The notes under the pieces: generated by a model
The model's input: the letters and a program-made list of their open reading frames with translations, nothing else
The model's database searches: none
Told to the model about the DNA's origin: nothing
In this document: positions 1 through 8,437 of the stretch, piece after piece
Numbering within the stretch: position 1 is the first letter of the stretch
Layout of the letters: each line of letters opens with the position of its first letter
DNA from: Modestobacter italicus
Lineage (GTDB): Bacteria > Actinomycetota > Actinomycetes > Mycobacteriales > Geodermatophilaceae
Direction: 5' to 3'
Length of the DNA: 64,000 nucleotides
Assembly: GCF_000306785.1 (NCBI RefSeq)
Contig: NC_017955.1
Span: forward strand, 3,782,001 to 3,846,000
Made by a program: the position numbers and the translations under genes

Positions 1-426
1 GCTTTTAACCGCCAGCCTCTGACTGCTACGGCGAGCGTTGAACGTCGCGTAAATCGATAGTGCCGAAGCGGCTGCGGCGGTCACACAATCAGCGATACCT
101 TGCCGATGACGTCACGACGGCGATGGTCCCCCGGTATTGATTCCCCGCGTACACCAGCACTCTGGCGTTGACCTTCGACGACTTCAGGCTTGGGGTCGAC
201 AACTAGCCGACCGTCTTAGGGCCGAGTGAACGAAGAGCGACTAGCGGAAGTCGGCCGTGTCGCTCTGTGTGACCAGAAAGTGGTTCCGAAAGGGAAGCCC
301 ACAACCACCCGTTAACGGACGGACCGATACCTGACCATTTTCGGGCCGGAGTGCAGCGGGCACGGATACCGCCGATGACCACTTTGCCGTGGCGCCTGGC
401 TCGCGGAGCGAGTCGGACTTGCCCCG
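1..426. other. Non-coding stretch at window start
   Basis: I see no supportable gene here. The short open frames on both strands have no family resemblance and no convincing ribosome binding site. The only structure noticed is the first copy of an imperfect direct repeat at about 237-306. The stretch may contain the 3' end of something outside the window. Confidence 0.5.
237..306 (+). repeat. Imperfect direct repeat, copy A
   Basis: About 70 bases starting GCGACTAGCGGAAGTCGGCC match copy B at 1097-1166, which starts GCGACCCGCGGAAATCGGCC, with a constant offset of 860 bases. Shared blocks include TCGGCCGTGT, TGTG/TGCG-TGA and CCGAAA. The two copies bracket the small genes at 472-1080 and lie upstream of the serine recombinase gene. 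They could be recombination sites or a duplicated regulatory region; this cannot be decided from sequence alone. Confidence 0.6.
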
Positions 427-471
427 GTGGCTACGGTCCTGCTGTGCGAGAGACGAAGGCCGGACGGGTGT

Positions 472-630
472 ATGGGTCACGTCAGCGACTCTCGCTCGCC
501 ACGGGAGTGGCCCTGTCCCGGCTCGTTGAGCCTGCGCACCGACGTGACCGTTGTGGGCTGCGCCCTACTCCTAATCGGTCTCGCGTCCCTGCTGTACTTC
601 GTTCACTCCCGCCGTCGCCCGTCAGCCTGA
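472..630 (+). CDS. Putative small single-pass membrane protein
   Basis: A 52-residue frame begins with ATG at 472. Its C-terminal half is one hydrophobic segment (VTVVGCALLLIGLASLLYF) followed by HSRRRPSA, a typical membrane span with a positively charged cytoplasmic tail. It ends 21 bases before the next gene, so the two may be co-transcribed. Longer versions starting at 427 are possible. I recognise no family. The evidence is only the membrane segment and the position between the direct repeats, so it may be spurious. Confidence 0.35.
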   Translation: MGHVSDSRSPREWPCPGSLSLRTDVTVVGCALLLIGLASLLYFVHSRRRPSA

Positions 631-651
631 CCCGCCGAACAGGAGATCGTG

Positions 652-1080
652 GTGCCAGAGTCATTACCTGACGAGGTTGAAGTGCTCGCGGGACGGTACG
701 GCGCCCTGCACTGGCAGGTCTGGGCTGGCGGCACGGCCACCGACCTGATGACCATGCTCAAAATTCTTCTCGGCGGTCAGCTCGTGGACGCGTCAGGCTT
801 CGGTGGACCCGCTCTCTATTCGAACGAGAAGGTCAACGAGTGGTGGGGTCGCGCCGACGACCTTCCGTACTTCGTGATGGCCCGTAGCGCTCCTGTAGTC
901 AGCCGCTTGGTGGCCGTAACGGACCGTGGGACACGCATCGAGCTCGAGTTGAGCAAGGTGGATCCCCGCTTCGGGCTGCGATTCGCAGCCGCCGGCCTTC
1001 CCGATGGCGAGGGCCCAGGCGTCTTGCTCGTTGAGGTGGACGGCCAGCCGCACGGCTTCCTCCGGCAGGCGATGTTCTAG
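652..1080 (+). CDS. Hypothetical protein
   Basis: The frame encodes about 142 residues. GTG codons at 649 and 652 both follow an AGGAG at 641-645; spacing favours 652. The product looks soluble, rich in charged residues and aromatics (EKVNEWWGRADDLPYF, RIELELSKVDPRFGLRF), with no signal peptide or membrane span. Codon use and amino-acid composition look like a real actinobacterial protein. I do not recognise the family. It lies between the two copies of a 70-bp direct repeat, just ahead of a serine recombinase gene, so it may be cargo of a mobile or invertible segment, which is inference. Confidence 0.6.
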   Translation: MPESLPDEVEVLAGRYGALHWQVWAGGTATDLMTMLKILLGGQLVDASGFGGPALYSNEKVNEWWGRADDLPYFVMARSAPVVSRLVAVTDRGTRIELELSKVDPRFGLRFAAAGLPDGEGPGVLLVEVDGQPHGFLRQAMF

Positions 1081-1096
1081 CCACACCGTTGGCTAC

Positions 1097-1166
1097 GCGA
1101 CCCGCGGAAATCGGCCGTGTTGCTGTGCGTGATCGAAAAGGGGTGCCGAAACTGCAGCCCATAATT
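1097..1166 (+). repeat. Imperfect direct repeat, copy B
   Basis: Second copy of the repeat at 237-306, 860 bases away and in the same orientation. It starts 17 bases after the stop of the gene at 652-1080 and lies about 155 bases upstream of the recombinase start codon. Further bases downstream (TTCTGGGCC near 1172 and again near 1290) also recur. Confidence 0.6.
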
Positions 1167-1320
1167 GCCCGCTTCTGGGCCTCTCCGCACACCCTTTGAC
1201 TCGTCGGGCGTTCGCGCAGGTCGGCGGTCGGGTCAACCGGCCCAGAACCCGTGCCCGAAATCAACTGCCCGAACTTTGCGGCACCTGACGTTTCTGGGCC
1301 GCTCCCGCTAGCCTGCGCGC

Positions 1321-2052
1321 GTGAACATGGTCGGCTACGCCCGGGTGTCCACCTTCGAGCAGGACCCAGCTCTGCAACACGACGCGCTGACCGCTGCCGG
1401 CGCGGTGCGGGTGTTCACCGACTACGCCTCCGGGGCCACCGCCGCCCGCCCGCAGCTCATCGCCTGCCTTGACTTCCTTCGCCCCGGGGACACCCTCGCG
1501 GTGTGGCGGATCGACCGGCTGGGCCGCTCGGTCGCCGACCTGACCACGATCGTCAACGACCTCGGGGCCCGCGGTATCCAGTTCCCGTCTCTCACCGAGG
1601 CGATCGACACCACCACGGTCGGCGGGGAGCTCGTCTTCCACATCTTCGCCGCCGTCGCCCAGATGGAACGACGCCTCATCAGCGAACGCACCCGCGCCGG
1701 CCTGGCCGCCGCCCGCGCCCGAGGCCGCGCCGGCCGACGCCCCACTGTGATGACGCCCGAACGGCTCATCGCCGCCCAGGCGATGCGCGCCCAGGGCATG
1801 ACGCTGATCCAGATCGCGGCCACGCTCGGTATCGGCCGCAGCTCCCTGGTCCGCGGGCTGGCCCAGGCTTCCGCAGAGCCCGACAGCGTCACCGTCTCCA
1901 ACGCCCTTGAGCAGCCCGCCATTGCACTGCCGGAACAGGTGCTCCCACCGGCGCAGGAGCTCGAGCCGACCCCGGTGGCGCCCCCGACCTCTGTACCGGA
2001 TGTGGGGATGCAGCTGCCGGGAAGGTCAACGCGCCGCGGTGCAGAAACTTGA
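1321..2052 (+). CDS. Serine recombinase, resolvase/invertase family
   Basis: A 243-residue site-specific recombinase of the resolvase/DNA invertase (Pin) family, which cuts and rejoins DNA through a serine-phosphate link. The N-terminal catalytic domain (about 1-135) opens with VGYARVST, which holds the catalytic serine, and continues with WRIDRLGRS and ERRLISERTRAGL, both family hallmarks. A Hin-type helix-turn-helix follows at about 150-185 (MTLIQIAATLGIGRSSLVRGL). The last 55 residues are a proline-rich tail of no clear function. GTG at 1321 is chosen because it sits directly before the conserved N-terminus. The product could act on the 70-bp direct repeats upstream, but that is only an inference. 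Confidence 0.93.
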   Translation: MNMVGYARVSTFEQDPALQHDALTAAGAVRVFTDYASGATAARPQLIACLDFLRPGDTLAVWRIDRLGRSVADLTTIVNDLGARGIQFPSLTEAIDTTTVGGELVFHIFAAVAQMERRLISERTRAGLAAARARGRAGRRPTVMTPERLIAAQAMRAQGMTLIQIAATLGIGRSSLVRGLAQASAEPDSVTVSNALEQPAIALPEQVLPPAQELEPTPVAPPTSVPDVGMQLPGRSTRRGAET

Positions 2053-2242
2053 GGAGCTGGTCTGGCCGGCCGGCTACTCACCGTCCTGCCCGTCATGCAC
2101 GCTGCCGACCACCGGCATCGGGGAGCAGTACGCCCGCATCCGCGGCCAGCCCGAACGGGTGGTCGTCGTCCTCTCCCAGCCCTGTGGCTGTCTCGCCGAT
2201 GAGCAGGTCAGCGTGCTACTGGACGGTCTTCCGGCGTCTTGA
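2000..2242 (+). CDS. Small cysteine-containing protein overlapping the recombinase
   Basis: A frame of about 80 residues from ATG 2000, or about 67 from GTG 2039, overlaps the 3' end of the recombinase gene. The product contains CPSC, then CGC near the C-terminus, consistent with a small zinc-ribbon fold, and a hydrophobic strand (ERVVVVLSQPCGC). The overlap suggests translational coupling to the recombinase. I do not recognise a family, and the choice between the two starts is open. It may be an accessory protein of the recombinase or an unrelated small gene. Confidence 0.5.
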   Translation: MWGCSCREGQRAAVQKLEELVWPAGYSPSCPSCTLPTTGIGEQYARIRGQPERVVVVLSQPCGCLADEQVSVLLDGLPAS

Positions 2243-2365
2243 GCCGGCGGGTCAGCGCTTGAGGACTCCCCGTAACCGCATGTGGGCGGCACTGACCTTG
2301 AGTCCCGGCCTGGCTCAGATACGCCCGATGTCGGGCTGATCCCGACAGCACGAGAGGATGGCGGC

Positions 2366-4564
2366 GTGTCCGGTGTCGACTACCAGCGGTTGTTCGATGC
2401 CCTGCCCACTCCACACCTCGTGGTCACCCGCGACCTGAAGATCGTGACGGCGAATGCCGCCCACCTGGCTCTGGCCGGTCTCCAGCACGACGAGGTGGTG
2501 GGCCGGGACGTCTTCGAGGTCTTCCCGCCCCCCCCCGACGCCCTCGATGAGGCAGGGCGGCCACTGCTCGGTCTCGCCTTCCACGAGACGCTGATCACGG
2601 CACAGCCGACCTCGGCGTTCGTGCAGCGCTACGACGTGGTCGATCCCTCTATCGGGGAGTCCCGCGAGCGGTGGTGGTCCCACACCGTCACCCCGGTGCT
2701 GGACCCCGCCGGGCAGGTGGAGATGCTGATCCAGCGCGTGGACGAGGTCACCGACTACGTGCAGGCCCAGGAGCTCGCCAGGGCAACCTCCTCGGCGTCG
2801 GAGGCTGCGCTGGCGAGCTTCGATGGGCTGCAGGCTCAGCTCTATGCCCGATCGGTCGCGCTGCAGGCAGCCGGTGAGGCTCACCAGCGCACTTCCCGGG
2901 TCCTGGAGGCCATGCCCTCGGGGTTCCTGTCGATGGACACCACCTGGCGGTTCACGGTGCTCAACGCCGCGGCCGAGCGGCTGCTGGGGCACCTCCGTGC
3001 GGAGCTGCTCGGGCGCACCATCTGGGATGCGTTCCCCGACGTCGTTGGCAACGAGTTCGAAGAGACCTACCGGCGAGCCGTGGAGACGGGGCTCCCCCAG
3101 ACCCTGGAGGCCTGGTACCCGGCACCGCTGGACAAGTGGTTCGAAGTCATGTGCTGGCCCAGCCCTGACGGGTTGTCGCTGTACTTCTCCGACATCACCG
3201 CACGGGTGGAGGCTGCCCGGCGCGAGGCACGCACGGCAGCTCGGCTGGCCCTGGTGGCACGGGTCTCCCAGGCTCTGACCGCCGGTGACACGCACCATGT
3301 GCTGCAGCGCCTGCCCCGGCTGGTCGTACCAGAGCTGGCCGACAGCTGCATCGTCACCGAGGTCGGCCCGGACGGGCGGGCCCGGGACATCAGCTCCTGG
3401 CACGTCGAGGAACGGCTGCGGCCAGCACTGGACGACTACGCCCGCGTCCGCCTGGTCGACCTGCCGCCGCACGCGCCCTTCGCCCGTGCCCTGCGCACCG
3501 GTGTCACCGAGCTGCTGACCGCTGAGACGATCGCGAAGGTGCCGGTCAACTCCGCCGCCCGGGTCCACCTGGATGCGTTGGGACCGCCACGCGGGTCCGT
3601 GCACCCGCTGCGCGCCCGCGACCAGGTGATCGGGGCCCTCACCCTGCTCAGCTCACCGGCCCGACCCATCGACCCCGATGAGGAGACGACCGCCCAGGAG
3701 ATCGCCGATCGGCTGGGCACCGCGCTGGAGTCCAGCCGGGTGAGCCAGGTGCGCACCCAGCTGGCGGAAGACGTCCAGCGCAGCCTGCTCACCGAGCCAC
3801 CCGAGCCCGACCATGGCCAGATCGTGGTCCGTTACCTCCCGGCCAGCGAGGCCGCGCGGGTGGGCGGGGACTGGTATGACGCCTTCATCCAGCCCAGCGG
3901 CTGCACCACGATCGTGATCGGCGACGTCGTCGGTCACGACACGGCCGCCGCAGCGGCGATGGGCCAGATCCGCGGCCTGCTGCGCGGCATCGCGGCCTAC
4001 AGCGATGCCAGACCGGCCGAGGTACTGCGCGGGCTGGACGCCGCCATGCAGCTCCTGCAGATCCACACCCTGGCCACCGCGGCCGTCGCCCGGTTCGAGC
4101 AGACACCCGACGAGGTCGAGCGCGGAGTCACCCGCATGCTGTGGGCCAGCGCCGGGCATCCCCCACCGCTGATCGTGCACTCCGACGGCAGCCACACCCT
4201 GCTCGGATCCGGCAAGGGCGATCTCCTCCTCGGAGTGGACCCCACCACCCGCCGCAGCGAGGGGGTCACCGAGCTGGACCGCGGCGCCACCGTGCTGCTC
4301 TACACCGACGGACTCATCGAACGCTCCGACGTAGACATCGACGCCGGTCTGGCCCGGCTCACCGACGCCGCCACCGAGCTCACCGGCGTATCCCTCGACG
4401 AGTTGTGCGACGGCATCATCGCCCGCCTGGTCGACGGGCACCCCACCGATGACGTCGCACTGGTCGCAGTCCGGCTCCACCGCCAGGACAGGCCACGACC
4501 AGCCGAAGCCGGGCCGCAGAACATCCCTGCCGGTCTCCCCGCACCGCGCCATCCCGCCCAGTGA
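2366..4564 (+). CDS. PAS-PAS-GAF-PP2C (SpoIIE-type) serine phosphatase
   Basis: A 732-residue cytoplasmic signalling phosphatase. From N to C: PAS domain (about 5-120, RLFDALPTPHLVV), a linker helix, a second PAS (about 175-285, EAMPSGFLSMDTTWRF), a GAF domain (about 290-460) and a SpoIIE-like PP2C domain (about 490-710). Metal-binding motifs are visible: GGDWYDAF, GDVVGHD, and a final TDDVALVAVRL. This family dephosphorylates STAS-type anti-anti-sigma proteins in partner-switching stress pathways, with PAS/GAF domains sensing the signal. GTG 2366 is chosen because GAGAGGA lies 8 bases upstream and the first PAS starts at once; an upstream in-frame GTG at 2282 lacks such support. A convergent anti-sigma kinase at 4929-5912 could belong to the same pathway; no STAS gene is visible. 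Confidence 0.92.
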   Translation: MSGVDYQRLFDALPTPHLVVTRDLKIVTANAAHLALAGLQHDEVVGRDVFEVFPPPPDALDEAGRPLLGLAFHETLITAQPTSAFVQRYDVVDPSIGESRERWWSHTVTPVLDPAGQVEMLIQRVDEVTDYVQAQELARATSSASEAALASFDGLQAQLYARSVALQAAGEAHQRTSRVLEAMPSGFLSMDTTWRFTVLNAAAERLLGHLRAELLGRTIWDAFPDVVGNEFEETYRRAVETGLPQTLEAWYPAPLDKWFEVMCWPSPDGLSLYFSDITARVEAARREARTAARLALVARVSQALTAGDTHHVLQRLPRLVVPELADSCIVTEVGPDGRARDISSWHVEERLRPALDDYARVRLVDLPPHAPFARALRTGVTELLTAETIAKVPVNSAARVHLDALGPPRGSVHPLRARDQVIGALTLLSSPARPIDPDEETTAQEIADRLGTALESSRVSQVRTQLAEDVQRSLLTEPPEPDHGQIVVRYLPASEAARVGGDWYDAFIQPSGCTTIVIGDVVGHDTAAAAAMGQIRGLLRGIAAYSDARPAEVLRGLDAAMQLLQIHTLATAAVARFEQTPDEVERGVTRMLWASAGHPPPLIVHSDGSHTLLGSGKGDLLLGVDPTTRRSEGVTELDRGATVLLYTDGLIERSDVDIDAGLARLTDAATELTGVSLDELCDGIIARLVDGHPTDDVALVAVRLHRQDRPRPAEAGPQNIPAGLPAPRHPAQ

Positions 4565-4617
4565 CAGACCCGGCGCACGTCCGGCTGCCAGGGTTGATCG
4601 AGGAAGCCGCCTGATGA

Positions 4618-4902
4618 GTGAGCTCACCCGGACCCGCGCAGTACGCCGAGGCTTTCGCCTCCTGGCGGGCCGACGCACCCATCCCGGATGCCCCCGAGAC
4701 CCGACTGACCCTGCAGGCCACCCTGTCCGACCTCGCCGGTACAGACCTCGATGTGCTGGGCGACGAGGCCCGTGCGCGGACGCTGCCGACACGGCCGGAT
4801 GACGACGTCGCGCTGATCGCCGTCCGGCTGCACCGTCAAGACCGGCCACGGCCGGCCACGCCCGGTCCGAACCGGGTCCCGCCCGACGTCCCCGCCGACT
4901 GA
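4618..4902 (+). pseudogene. Remnant of a second PP2C phosphatase C-terminus
   Basis: A 94-residue frame whose last 50-60 residues align with the end of the phosphatase just upstream: RLTLQATLSDLAG...DDDVALIAVRLHRQDRPRP here against RLTDAATELTG...TDDVALVAVRLHRQDRPRP there. The nucleotide match is strongest between 4798-4870 and 4449-4520. The metal-binding core of PP2C is absent, so it cannot be an active phosphatase. The best reading is the surviving tail of a tandem paralogue after a deletion. ATG 4614 is in another frame; GTG 4618 fits the conserved tail. It might still be translated. Confidence 0.6.
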
Positions 4903-4928
4903 CCGCCCGACGGTCGTGCTGCGCGCCG

Positions 4929-5912
4929 TCAGCTCCAGTGGGTGGTGAGCCGGACGCTGCTGCCGTGCTCGTCGCGGCTGAGCGCGACGTGGTCACACAG
5001 CTGATGGGCCAGCCACAGGCCCATCCCGCCGGCGGACAGGTCCTCACCGTGCGCCGGGCCATACCCGGCGAACGGGTCGACTGGCCCGGGACCGGAGTCC
5101 GCGATCGTGCACATCAGGGTCCCGGGCGTGGCCCACAGGCGCAGGCTGGCCGGCGGCTGGCCGTGCCGGACGGCGTTGGACGTCATCTCGTCCACCGCCA
5201 GCAGGAAGTCCTCCGCGAGGTCCTCGGGAGCGGCCACCTCGGTGAGGTGACCGGTGACGATGCGCCGCAGCGCGGCGAAGTGAGTGACGTCGTCGGCGCT
5301 GAAGGTCGGCGGTGTGCGCTCCAGCGGCTCAACAGGGGTGCTCAGACCGGCCAGGTAGGCCGCGGGGTCGACGTAGCCGTCGTTGGTGGCGCGGCCGGCG
5401 GCGGTGACCAACTGCGGGTGGGTCGCGCGGGCGGTGGCCAGCACGGGCTCCGGCTGGGAGGTGTTGAACACGCACAGCCCCCACAGTGGTGCCGAGGCGA
5501 AAGCGGAGTTGATGACGGCCTCATAGCGCTGCCACTCGTGCCGGTCAGCGGTAGTCGTCCCGAAGTCGACCTCGCCGACGACCCGCACCCGCCGGCCGAG
5601 GCTGGCCTGCTCACCGAGTCCACGGAAGGTCTTGATCGCCGTCGGCGTCCGTGCGCGGTACAACGCATGCCGCTCCAGGACCAGCACCAGTGGGTGGTCC
5701 CCTACCGCGTCACGGAGGGCGTCGGTGGCCTCGGGTCCCGCGGCGATGACTGCGCCGTCGCCGGCTGCCAGCCCCTCGAGGAGGAACGGTACGGCCACGG
5801 CGACCAGGTCGGCGGGTGAGTCGTACAGCAGGGCGTCGTGGCGGAAGCCGGGGGAGGCGTCCGTCACGGTATGGGCGCCTGTGGCGTGCTGCAGGCCCAA
5901 CTCGTCCCCCAT
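4929..5912 (-). CDS. MEDS-domain anti-sigma regulatory kinase
   Basis: About 327 residues. The N-terminal half (about 20-185) resembles the MEDS/DcmR sensory domain (FRHDALLYDSPADLVAVAVPFL, then a RecA-like region), which often binds small ligands. The C-terminal part (about 205-325) is a HATPase_c_2 serine kinase of the RsbW/anti-sigma type, with the N box EDFLLAVDEMTSNAVRHG, the G1 box DSGPG and GGMGLWLAHQLCDHV. Such proteins phosphorylate anti-anti-sigma factors and bind sigma factors. Several starts are possible: ATG 5912 is chosen, TTG 5939 and GTG 5867 are alternatives, and none has a strong ribosome binding site. The gene ends 27 bases from the stop of the phosphatase remnant and is convergent with it. 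Confidence 0.88.
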   Translation of the reverse strand: MGDELGLQHATGAHTVTDASPGFRHDALLYDSPADLVAVAVPFLLEGLAAGDGAVIAAGPEATDALRDAVGDHPLVLVLERHALYRARTPTAIKTFRGLGEQASLGRRVRVVGEVDFGTTTADRHEWQRYEAVINSAFASAPLWGLCVFNTSQPEPVLATARATHPQLVTAAGRATNDGYVDPAAYLAGLSTPVEPLERTPPTFSADDVTHFAALRRIVTGHLTEVAAPEDLAEDFLLAVDEMTSNAVRHGQPPASLRLWATPGTLMCTIADSGPGPVDPFAGYGPAHGEDLSAGGMGLWLAHQLCDHVALSRDEHGSSVRLTTHWS

Positions 5913-6138
5913 CTCGGTGCTGACCGTCTCGCGGTGCAACCGTCGAAGCTACCGGGGCTGTTCCAGCTCTCTGCCCGTTGGCCGTCGCCACCACACCGCA
6001 CGACCGACGCACCGTTAGACAAAGGACGTCTCCTCTGGGTCGACAGGCCGAGCACTGACCACAGCTCCGGCGCTACTCCCGGTCAAGTCGTACGGTCACG
6101 GTCAGTCAGCTTGAGCGCGCAAGCCTGCACCCAGCGGA

Positions 6139-7395
6139 TCAAAAGTCCACTGGTTGAGCCGAGCCATCGACTGCGGTGTTGTCAACAAACCACTCGGCTC
6201 GGGCCAGCAACTCGTCGTAAGTGATGACTTCTGGCTCGTGAAGGTGCCGGCGATACAGCTCGAAAGAACGGATCTTGTCTTGATGGTCACCGCCCGACAC
6301 GCCGAGCAGCTCGTCTAGCCGTCCAATGATCAGGTAGGACCGCGGGCGAACAAGGTAAGTGAAGCGCCCCGGCACGTCGCTCCCGTCCTCGGCCGAATCG
6401 GCAAGTCGGTCACCGATTTCTTGAACCGCTCGATGAACGGTTCCTTGGGCCTGGGCCACCCCACCGGCCAGGTCCTGCGACGGAGACCAGCATCCACTTC
6501 GATACTCTTTATCAAGTAGCGATGCATCGTGATTTTTGAACTCAGCGAAGACCATCGCACGAACTCGTCCCGCAGTGCGGAGTAGCGCGTCGGCTTCCTT
6601 ACCGACGCCGCCGATGGATCGGCCCGTAACAGCCTGGCGCAGGCGCTCGCTGTCCCAGGACGTGAAGAGCTGCCCGGCGAGGGTCACTCCAAGAATCCAC
6701 GGGTTCTGCTCAAAGAAGTTCTGCCAAACGTGCTCGGTACCTCGACCCGGCAGTGCAGCCTTCTCAGACCGGAAGTAGCCGGGCTCGTTGAGCAGCTTTC
6801 GAAAGCGTTCGACCTGCTGCCGCCGGTGGGAGATGGCAATGACGTCCCTAGCCGTCTCGTCGTCAGTGATCAACTGCCGGAATCGGTCGGGATCCCGCTT
6901 GTAGACCTCGACCAGGGAGGCGGGGTTGGCGAAGAGGTCACGAACCAGTGAATCGTCGACTCGAACCGACGTTTCACCTTCGACCGGGATGAGCTCCAGG
7001 TTCTTCAGCAAGTCGACGAGAACTCCTGCTGCCTCGCGCTTGAGGTTGAGTAGAGTCTTAAGCCCAGCCGTTGACCCGTTGGCGGGAACCTTCTGGACCC
7101 ACAACTCTTTGACCGCACCGGCCTCGCGGGCCACTAAGAGCTTGATCTGAACACGGCCACCCGTCGTTTCCGAAACTGTCCACTGGTCACCTTCACTCGT
7201 GAGCTCTGAGGCTCCATCGGTGTCGAAGACCTTGTAGACGAAGCGCGCCGGTTCGCCGAAGTCACGGGACTGAGGGTGGTTCACAGAAAACGACGCTGTT
7301 GCGTAGGTCCGGTCGGCGATCCGGCCCTGGGCCGAGGTCACCGCAATGTTCTCGTTCCCTCCGGGACTCTCGAACGGGTCGAAGCCGCCGCTCAT
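6139..7395 (-). CDS. sduA: Shedu-type antiphage nuclease (DUF4263)
   Basis: A 418-residue protein whose C-terminal domain (about 215-395) matches DUF4263, the Shedu immune nuclease. Seen motifs are WQNFFEQNPWILG, the nuclease-like strand VFAEFKNHD with the E-x-K pair, then SGCWSPSQDLAGGVAQAQ and the closing RSYLIIGR. The residues R-S-G-x(2)-S-P-S-x-x-L-x-G-x-V-A-Q are the family signature. Known Shedu proteins defend against phage by cleaving DNA through a PD-(D/E)xK fold, with a variable N-terminal part that controls activation. The N-terminal 200 residues here have no recognised fold. ATG 7395 follows GGGGGAG by 8 bases. Two sampled 60-base lines of this gene are 55-57 percent GC, clearly below the neighbours, which suggests horizontal gain. 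Confidence 0.88.
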   Translation of the reverse strand: MSGGFDPFESPGGNENIAVTSAQGRIADRTYATASFSVNHPQSRDFGEPARFVYKVFDTDGASELTSEGDQWTVSETTGGRVQIKLLVAREAGAVKELWVQKVPANGSTAGLKTLLNLKREAAGVLVDLLKNLELIPVEGETSVRVDDSLVRDLFANPASLVEVYKRDPDRFRQLITDDETARDVIAISHRRQQVERFRKLLNEPGYFRSEKAALPGRGTEHVWQNFFEQNPWILGVTLAGQLFTSWDSERLRQAVTGRSIGGVGKEADALLRTAGRVRAMVFAEFKNHDASLLDKEYRSGCWSPSQDLAGGVAQAQGTVHRAVQEIGDRLADSAEDGSDVPGRFTYLVRPRSYLIIGRLDELLGVSGGDHQDKIRSFELYRRHLHEPEVITYDELLARAEWFVDNTAVDGSAQPVDF

Positions 7396-7586
7396 GGTGA
7401 GACTCCCCCCGTCGAACGCCGATGCCGGCTCACCTCATCACAGAGACGCGCTAGATCGGTACCGAAGTGGTTCCGACACCCCGAGCGGACAGGTGACCGC
7501 CGCATCGCCCGATGTGAGTGTGGGCCTCTATCCCTGCCCATGGCCAGACTCGGCCCAACCCGACAGCTGCTCAGGCTCGCTGAGGC

Positions 7587-7943
7587 TCAGTGCACGGCGT
7601 CGTACGCCTCGACGACCGAGGAAGGGATGCGGCCGCGATCAGACACCTCGTGGCCGCTCTTCCGAGCCCAGCTGCGGATCTCACCGGTGTCCTTGCGACC
7701 GGAGGCCGAGGGGTCACTCGCAGCCGTGCGGCGCCCCGATGCGCTACCCCGCGGGGCACTGGTCTTCCGGCCCGCGTCGACGTAGCGGCGCAGGTCAGCC
7801 CGCAGCTGCGAGGCGTTGTCCCCGGACAAGTCGATCTCATAGCTCTGGCCATCCAGTGCGAAGGACACGGTTTTACCGCGACCTTCCTCCAGCACCTCAC
7901 CGGACAGGTCATCTTCGAGCACGATCGTCGTTTTCCGAGCCAC
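7587..7943 (-). CDS. lsr2: Lsr2-like nucleoid-associated protein
   Basis: A 118-residue Lsr2 family protein. The N-terminal dimerisation domain (about 1-60) reads ARKTTIVLEDDLSG, then KTVSFALDGQSYEIDLS, and the C-terminal DNA-binding domain (about 83-118) reads EIRSWARKSGHEVSDRGRIP, holding the RGR hook that enters the AT-rich minor groove. Lsr2 is the actinobacterial counterpart of H-NS; it bridges DNA and silences foreign AT-rich genes. GTG 7943 is preceded by AAGGAAC and starts exactly at the family N-terminus, so the longer in-frame extension upstream is rejected. The gene lies 191 bases upstream of the lower-GC Shedu gene on the same strand. Actinomycetes often carry several Lsr2 copies, so this may be a paralogue. 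Confidence 0.93.
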   Translation of the reverse strand: MARKTTIVLEDDLSGEVLEEGRGKTVSFALDGQSYEIDLSGDNASQLRADLRRYVDAGRKTSAPRGSASGRRTAASDPSASGRKDTGEIRSWARKSGHEVSDRGRIPSSVVEAYDAVH

Positions 7944-8027
7944 AGGCCCGTTCCTTACTCGTATGCAGAGCGGTCGGGCGACCTCAACCAACTCCGAAAT
8001 GTCAGACCCGATCGCCAGGCTGATCGC

Positions 8028-8255
8028 ATGGACTTCTCTGTGACCACCAAGACCTACGGCGGAACGCCTGAGCCTCGCCGGGTGCGCGTTCCCAACCGCG
8101 ACGATGTTGGGATCGTCGTCAACCCAGGGATGAACTTTGGTATGCCTCAGTCGATCTACTGCCTGGGCATCCACTTCCCCGAGACCGGCGAGTGCCTGTA
8201 CTACGACGCGAAGAGGGTCCGGGACGCCGAAGAGCCCGCCGCGACCCCCGGCTGA
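8028..8255 (+). CDS. Hypothetical small protein
   Basis: A 75-residue frame from ATG 8028, divergent from lsr2. Its composition is typical of a folded soluble protein, with strands such as DVGIVVNPGMNFG, SIYCLGIHFPETG and ECLYYDAKR. No membrane span or signal peptide is visible. I do not recognise the family. No good ribosome binding site is visible before ATG 8028, and the frame is open far upstream, which lowers confidence. It is convergent with the Tad operon, whose last gene ends at 8438. Confidence 0.5.
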   Translation: MDFSVTTKTYGGTPEPRRVRVPNRDDVGIVVNPGMNFGMPQSIYCLGIHFPETGECLYYDAKRVRDAEEPAATPG

Positions 8256-8437
8256 CCCGATAGAGCGCCTAGGCCTCCAACGCAACCGCCCAGCCTGTGT
8301 TCGACACACTCGGTCACCCCTTCGATGCAAGCGCCGTTGCGCCGATGAGCGAGACTGCCGCTGTGGCTCTTCCTCTTCCCTCGGCTTCGTTGGACACCGC
8401 GGAGCTCCAAGAGACCGCTCATGAGGCTGCCTCTTGA

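Noticed and set aside
3653-5062. Minus-strand open frame of 469 codons across the phosphatase gene
   Set aside because: It is antisense to the PP2C domain and overlaps the MEDS gene in another frame; its composition is typical of high-GC shadow frames.
7464-7476. AAGTGGTTCCGA near the Shedu start, also found at about 278
   Set aside because: A 12-base match without further similarity; treated as chance.
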